DNA from: an uncultured Coprococcus sp.
Lineage (GTDB): Bacteria; Bacillota_A; Clostridia; Lachnospirales; Lachnospiraceae
Reading direction: 5' to 3'
Assembly (NCBI GenBank): GCA_900767685.1
Contig: CAAGAB010000234.1
Span: forward strand, 1 to 16,958
Length of the DNA stretch: 16,958 nucleotides
The notes beneath the pieces were generated by a model, which had not been told where the DNA came from, made no database searches, and saw only the letters and a list, made by a program, of their open reading frames with translations. A program made the position numbers and the translations under genes. Shown piece after piece: positions 13,490 through 16,958 of this stretch; the stretch's first letter is position 1, and every line of letters begins with the position of its first letter.

Positions 13490-13517
13490 TTGAATAAATG
13501 GAATGTAGTGATATAAT
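13490..13517 (+). promoter_or_regulatory. Promoter of the LTA-synthase-like gene
   Basis: TTGAAT (13490-13495), a 16-nt spacer and an exact TATAAT (13512-13517) preceded by TGA, an extended -10. The inverted repeat TTACC-TACATT-GGTAA (13451-13466) lies upstream and could bind a regulator. The leader is about 83 nt and AT-rich. Confidence 0.8.
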
Positions 13518-13606
13518 CAATCACAATCGTTTAGTATTAGATATTTGTTGAATAATTTTGAAATTTGCAAAATAAAAATAATTGTTTACGAGGTAATATA
13601 TAAATT

Positions 13607-15766
13607 ATGAAAGAAAGACTTAAGAATTTTCATCATTCGGCAGTTTTTATCTGCCTGATCCTGGCGATCGTACTGGATGTCGTTCTGGAAACGCTTGGAA
13701 GACATTCGTTATTCAAAGCGGTGGAATATGTTTGGAATCAGCCATTGATCTTTTTGTATAATTGTTCCATTATTTTCTTTACACTTACACTTTCACTGCT
13801 TATGAGAAAGAGGATTTTTGGATATTGTGTTATTTCATTTGCCTGGTTGATACTGGGTATAACCAACTGTATAGTTCTTGGATTTAGAATAACACCATTC
13901 TCAGCTATAGATATGCTTATGGCAAGAAATACGATAACTATCATAGATAAATATTTCGATGTTTGGCAGATAGTTCTCATTGCAGCCCTGCTATTTGTTG
14001 CACTTGCGGGAGTGATTATATTGTTCATAAAGTCACCAACTGTCACGGGCAATATATATAGGACGAGGACCACAGTGTTCATAGTGGCAACGTTCTTCTG
14101 TGTAATGTTGTTCACCAAGATAGCCCTTAATGCACAGACTATATCGGACAATTTTGCAAATCTTGCAACGGCGTATAACAATTATGGATTTGTATATTGT
14201 TTCTCCAACAGTGTTGTGGATGTCGGGATCGGACAGCCGAGTGATTACAGTGAGGATAAGATGCTGGAGATAAAGGATGATCTGGACAGCGTTGGTACAA
14301 CAGATTCCACTCTTGGCAAGGATAAGCCAAATGTGATATTTGTGCAGCTTGAGTCGTTCATGGATCCGTCCTATGTGAAGTATCTCACATTCAATGAGAA
14401 TCCTATACCGAACTTCACAAAGCTGAAGGAGGAGTGTACGTCAGGATTCTTGACGATGCCTGCCATTGGCGCAGGTACAGCCAATTCTGAGTTTGAGGTG
14501 TTGTCGGGGTTTGATGTGGCATATTTTGGCGCAGGAGAGTATCCATATAAGACGATTCTGGGCAAACAGACCATAGAGACGATGGCTACACAGCTCAAGC
14601 TTGACGGATATTCAACACATGCGATGCATAACCATGACGGTACATTCTATGACAGATATAAGGTGTACAAGAATATGGGATTTGACACATTTACACCGAT
14701 GGAGTATATGTACAATCTGCATCACACTCAGAAAAACTGGGAGAAGGATGATGTCCTGACAGGAGAGATAATGAAGACTCTAACCTTTACTACGTCGAGG
14801 GATTTCATCTTTACGGTCAGTGTCCAGGGACATGGAAGATATCCTTCTGAACTTGACGAGGAGAATTACAGCTATCCGATAAAGGTTGCCGGAACAGGCG
14901 ATGAGGCTCTTGATACGCAGTGGACATATTATTGTAATCAGCTGCACGAGATGGATGAGTTTATAGGACAGCTCATAGAGCGTCTTAAGCTTTTCAATGA
15001 ACCTGTGGTGCTTGTAATGTATGGAGATCATCTGCCGGGATTTGAACTCACAGATGATGATGTAGAGAACGGTAACCTTTACCAGACAGAGTACTTTGTG
15101 TGGAGCAATATGGATAACTTCCCAGTGGAGGATGAGGATCTGGCAGCATATCAGCTCAGCACAAAGGTGTTTGATATGCTGGGATTTGAGAAGAGCTATG
15201 TTCAGAAGTTCCGGTCCAAGTATAAGCCTGGCGATGAGAACTACGATGATGAGCTTGAGAACATAGAGTATGATATGCTTTATGGCAAGAGATATATGTA
15301 TCCTGACGGCTGGCCATATGAACCGACAAATATGAGATATGGAATAGAAAAGATCAGCATATCCCACGTGGAAAAGGGCGTATATTTACCACCTGCGGAT
15401 GATACGGAGACCGGTCAGACGACGGAGAAACAGGAAAGTACAGAGATATCGGCTGGGGCTCAGACAGATACCGCTGAACAACTTCAGGGTTATTACATCC
15501 ATGGAAGAAATTTCAATGAGTGTACATTTGTGTGGTTGAATGATGCATTTCTCAGTGAGACGATATATATAGACAGAAATACATTGTTTCTCCCAAGAAA
15601 TCAGGCATTTGATGCTGGGCAGGAGATATCTATAGCTCAGGTGGGCGATGACAGTATTGACTTTGGCGTTGAGGATACTTACGTGTATCCGGGAGACCCT
15701 GCTGATCCTGATGTAATAGAGACAAATGTGGGAACGGAGTCCGTAATAGCCACAACAGAGAAGTGA
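13607..15766 (+). CDS. LTA synthase family phosphoglycerol transferase with C-terminal TIG-like domain
   Basis: A 719-residue protein. About five membrane helices occupy 11-172, then an external sulfatase-fold catalytic domain about 240-525. LtaS-type active-site residues are visible: E249 in FVQLESFMDP (metal), T291 in GAGTANSEFEVLSG (nucleophile), H409 in VQGHGRYP and D474-H475 in MYGDHLPG (metal). It probably transfers glycerol-phosphate from phosphatidylglycerol onto a cell-surface acceptor, making lipoteichoic acid or a related polymer. After about 595 comes a Thr/Glu/Gln-rich linker and a beta-rich segment (628-680, YYIHGRNFNECTFVWLND) resembling an IPT/TIG domain, which classic LtaS lacks. 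The ribosome binding site (GAGGT, 13590-13594) is 12 nt from the ATG, which is long. It appears monocistronic. Confidence 0.9.
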   Translation: MKERLKNFHHSAVFICLILAIVLDVVLETLGRHSLFKAVEYVWNQPLIFLYNCSIIFFTLTLSLLMRKRIFGYCVISFAWLILGITNCIVLGFRITPFSAIDMLMARNTITIIDKYFDVWQIVLIAALLFVALAGVIILFIKSPTVTGNIYRTRTTVFIVATFFCVMLFTKIALNAQTISDNFANLATAYNNYGFVYCFSNSVVDVGIGQPSDYSEDKMLEIKDDLDSVGTTDSTLGKDKPNVIFVQLESFMDPSYVKYLTFNENPIPNFTKLKEECTSGFLTMPAIGAGTANSEFEVLSGFDVAYFGAGEYPYKTILGKQTIETMATQLKLDGYSTHAMHNHDGTFYDRYKVYKNMGFDTFTPMEYMYNLHHTQKNWEKDDVLTGEIMKTLTFTTSRDFIFTVSVQGHGRYPSELDEENYSYPIKVAGTGDEALDTQWTYYCNQLHEMDEFIGQLIERLKLFNEPVVLVMYGDHLPGFELTDDDVENGNLYQTEYFVWSNMDNFPVEDEDLAAYQLSTKVFDMLGFEKSYVQKFRSKYKPGDENYDDELENIEYDMLYGKRYMYPDGWPYEPTNMRYGIEKISISHVEKGVYLPPADDTETGQTTEKQESTEISAGAQTDTAEQLQGYYIHGRNFNECTFVWLNDAFLSETIYIDRNTLFLPRNQAFDAGQEISIAQVGDDSIDFGVEDTYVYPGDPADPDVIETNVGTESVIATTEK

Positions 15767-15781
15767 CAGACAGAACTTCCC

Positions 15782-15810
15782 TTGACAAGCAGAATATAAT
15801 TTGTTAGCAT
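15782..15810 (+). promoter_or_regulatory. Candidate promoter immediately before a hairpin
   Basis: Exact TTGACA (15782-15787), a 17-nt spacer and TAGCAT (15805-15810). The start point would be about 15817, so the RNA would enter the hairpin at 15823 almost at once. It may serve guaB with an attenuator-like leader, or it may be fortuitous. Confidence 0.35.
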
Positions 15811-15822
15811 GTTTAAAAAGTT

Positions 15823-15860
15823 ACATCACCCAACGCGATAAGTGTTGGGTGATGTGTTTT
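15823..15860. terminator. Terminator-like hairpin between the LTA-synthase gene and guaB
   Basis: ACATCACCCAAC (15823-15834) pairs perfectly over 12 bp with GTTGGGTGATGT (15844-15855). On the plus strand only four T residues follow, after a G. On the minus strand five T residues follow the stem. It ends the LTA-synthase transcript, possibly incompletely. Confidence 0.8.
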
Positions 15861-15886
15861 CTCTATAAAGACGGATTGAGACAGAT

Positions 15887-15916
15887 AATAAGCACGGCAA
15901 GTGCAGTTATTATAAT
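15887..15916 (+). promoter_or_regulatory. guaB -10 region with overlapping hairpin/operator
   Basis: TATAAT (15911-15916) lies 26 nt before the guaB ATG but has no recognisable -35 at 16-18 nt. Overlapping it is AATAA-GCAC-GGCAA-GTGC-AG-TTATT (15887-15911), an inverted repeat with a 2-nt bulge. This could be a repressor operator or an RNA stem. Confidence 0.4.
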
Positions 15917-15941
15917 ATTTTACAGAAAGAGAGATAAGAAA

Positions 15942-16958
15942 ATGGGTAAGATTATTGGCGAAGGAATTACATTTGATGACGTTTTATTGGTACCTGCTTA
16001 TTCAGAGGTATTACCAAATGACGTAGACCTTACAACACAGCTGACACAGAAGATTAAGTTGAATATTCCTCTTATGAGTGCTGGTATGGACACAGTTACA
16101 GAGCACAGAATGGCAATAGCCATGGCTCGTCAGGGTGGTATCGGAGTTATTCATAAGAATATGACGATCGAAAAACAGGCAGAGGAAGTTGACAAGGTAA
16201 AGCGATCAGAGAACGGTGTAATATCAGATCCATTTTATTTATCTCCAGAGCATACACTTGCTGATGCAGATGAACTCATGAGCAAGTTCAGGATCTCAGG
16301 CGTACCGATCACAGAGGATGGAAAACTTGTAGGTATTATCACAAACCGTGATCTCAAGTTCGAGAAGGATTACACCAAGAAGATCAAAGAGTCAATGACA
16401 TCAGAGGGACTTGTCACAGCCAAGGAAGGAATCACCCTTGACGAGGCGAGAGAGATTCTTGGAAAGGCACGTAAGGAGAAACTCCCTATCGTTGATGATG
16501 ACTTCCATCTCAAGGGACTTATCACAATAAAGGATATAGAGAAACAGATCAAGTATCCATATTCAGCACATGATGCCCAGGGAAGACTTCTCTGCGCAGC
16601 TGCAGTTGGATGTACAGCAAATATCCTCGACAGAGTTGCAGAGCTTGTGTCAGCAAAGGTTGATGCCATAGTTATAGATACAGCACACGGACATTCAGCA
16701 AACGTTCTGAGAACATTCAAGATGGTTAAGGAGAAGTATCCAGACCTTCAGGTTATCGCAGGTAATGTAGCGACAAGATCCGGTGCACAGGCCATGATAG
16801 ATATGGGTGTAGATGCAGTTAAGATCGGTATCGGACCGGGTTCTATATGTACAACAAGAGTTGTTGCTGGTATCGGTGTTCCACAGATCACAGCTATCAT
16901 GCAGGCATATGACGCTGCTATGAACGCGGGAATTCCAGTTATCGCAGATGGCGGAATC
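15942..16958 (+). CDS. guaB: IMP dehydrogenase, N-terminal 339 codons (cut by window edge)
   Basis: The frame is open from ATG 15942 to the window end. It reads [20 protein letters not shown], the standard IMPDH start. The tandem CBS domains occupy about 90-205 ([38 protein letters not shown]), inserted in the TIM barrel. [13 protein letters not shown] and [12 protein letters not shown] follow, and the catalytic loop [18 protein letters not shown] contains the nucleophile C303. The enzyme oxidises IMP to XMP with NAD+, the committed step to GTP. Full-length bacterial forms are about 485-490 residues, so the missing part is the flap and C-terminus. The ribosome binding site is weak (GAGAG about 15929-15933). 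Confidence 0.97.
   Translation, partial: MGKIIGEGITFDDVLLVPAYSEVLPNDVDLTTQLTQKIKLNIPLMSAGMDTVTEHRMAIAMARQGGIGVIHKNMTIEKQAEEVDKVKRSENGVISDPFYLSPEHTLADADELMSKFRISGVPITEDGKLVGIITNRDLKFEKDYTKKIKESMTSEGLVTAKEGITLDEAREILGKARKEKLPIVDDDFHLKGLITIKDIEKQIKYPYSAHDAQGRLLCAAAVGCTANILDRVAELVSAKVDAIVIDTAHGHSANVLRTFKMVKEKYPDLQVIAGNVATRSGAQAMIDMGVDAVKIGIGPGSICTTRVVAGIGVPQITAIMQAYDAAMNAGIPVIADGGI

Noticed and set aside
15790..15800. TATAAT at 15795-15800 as the -10 of a TTGACA promoter
   Set aside because: It lies only 7 nt after TTGACA, too close for a functional pair; the TAGCAT at 15805 has the right spacing.

Overview
The window looks like a chromosomal stretch from a low-to-moderate GC Clostridia genome, most likely Lachnospiraceae. 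This rests on the DUF4317 protein, the clostridial form of the shikimate kinase-like protein, the style of the two-component system, tRNA genes that do not encode CCA, and AGGAGG ribosome binding sites with TTGACA/TATAAT promoters. The taxonomic call is inference. No phage, transposase, CRISPR or conjugation gene is visible.

Layout. 1-343: a minus-strand tRNA operon (Pro-Gly-Arg-His, the last cut by the window edge) driven by a perfect consensus promoter. 430-2534: an AEC-family carrier, an AsnC/Lrp regulator and a shikimate kinase-like protein; the last two overlap by 4 nt. 2657-3622: a Ca2+/cation antiporter of the CaCA family, followed by a possible 39-residue acidic ORF and a strong terminator. 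3813-5577: a sodium:solute symporter with its own promoter and terminator. 5648-6595: a CorA-type Mg2+ channel.

6583-7353 is a 0.77 kb convergent intergenic region with three unrelated short tandem-repeat arrays (21, 18 and 16 bp periods) and several hairpins. 7373-8566 (minus) is a DUF4317 protein of unknown function. Divergent from it is an OmpR-type response regulator and large membrane histidine kinase pair (8828-11958), preceded by a structured leader with a very strong Shine-Dalgarno sequence.

12045-13003 is a compact metal-related operon. A cluster of nested palindromes overlaps its promoter. It encodes a Fur-family regulator that contains no histidine and ends in a cysteine cluster, then a membrane-anchored HMA (GMHCxxC) protein. 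I consider this the best candidate for an under-described system: a thiol-based, possibly soft-metal-responsive Fur paralogue with a membrane-tethered metallochaperone.

13040-13388 holds two identical tRNA-Gly(GCC) genes in a 200-bp tandem duplication, each with its own promoter. 13490-15766 encodes an LTA-synthase-family protein with a C-terminal TIG-like extension. The window ends inside guaB (IMP dehydrogenase), which has a hairpin-rich leader.

The genes are mostly short independent units dominated by ion and metabolite transport, with local regulators. Only the AEC/Lrp/kinase, RR/HK and Fur/HMA groups look functionally coupled by spacing or overlap.
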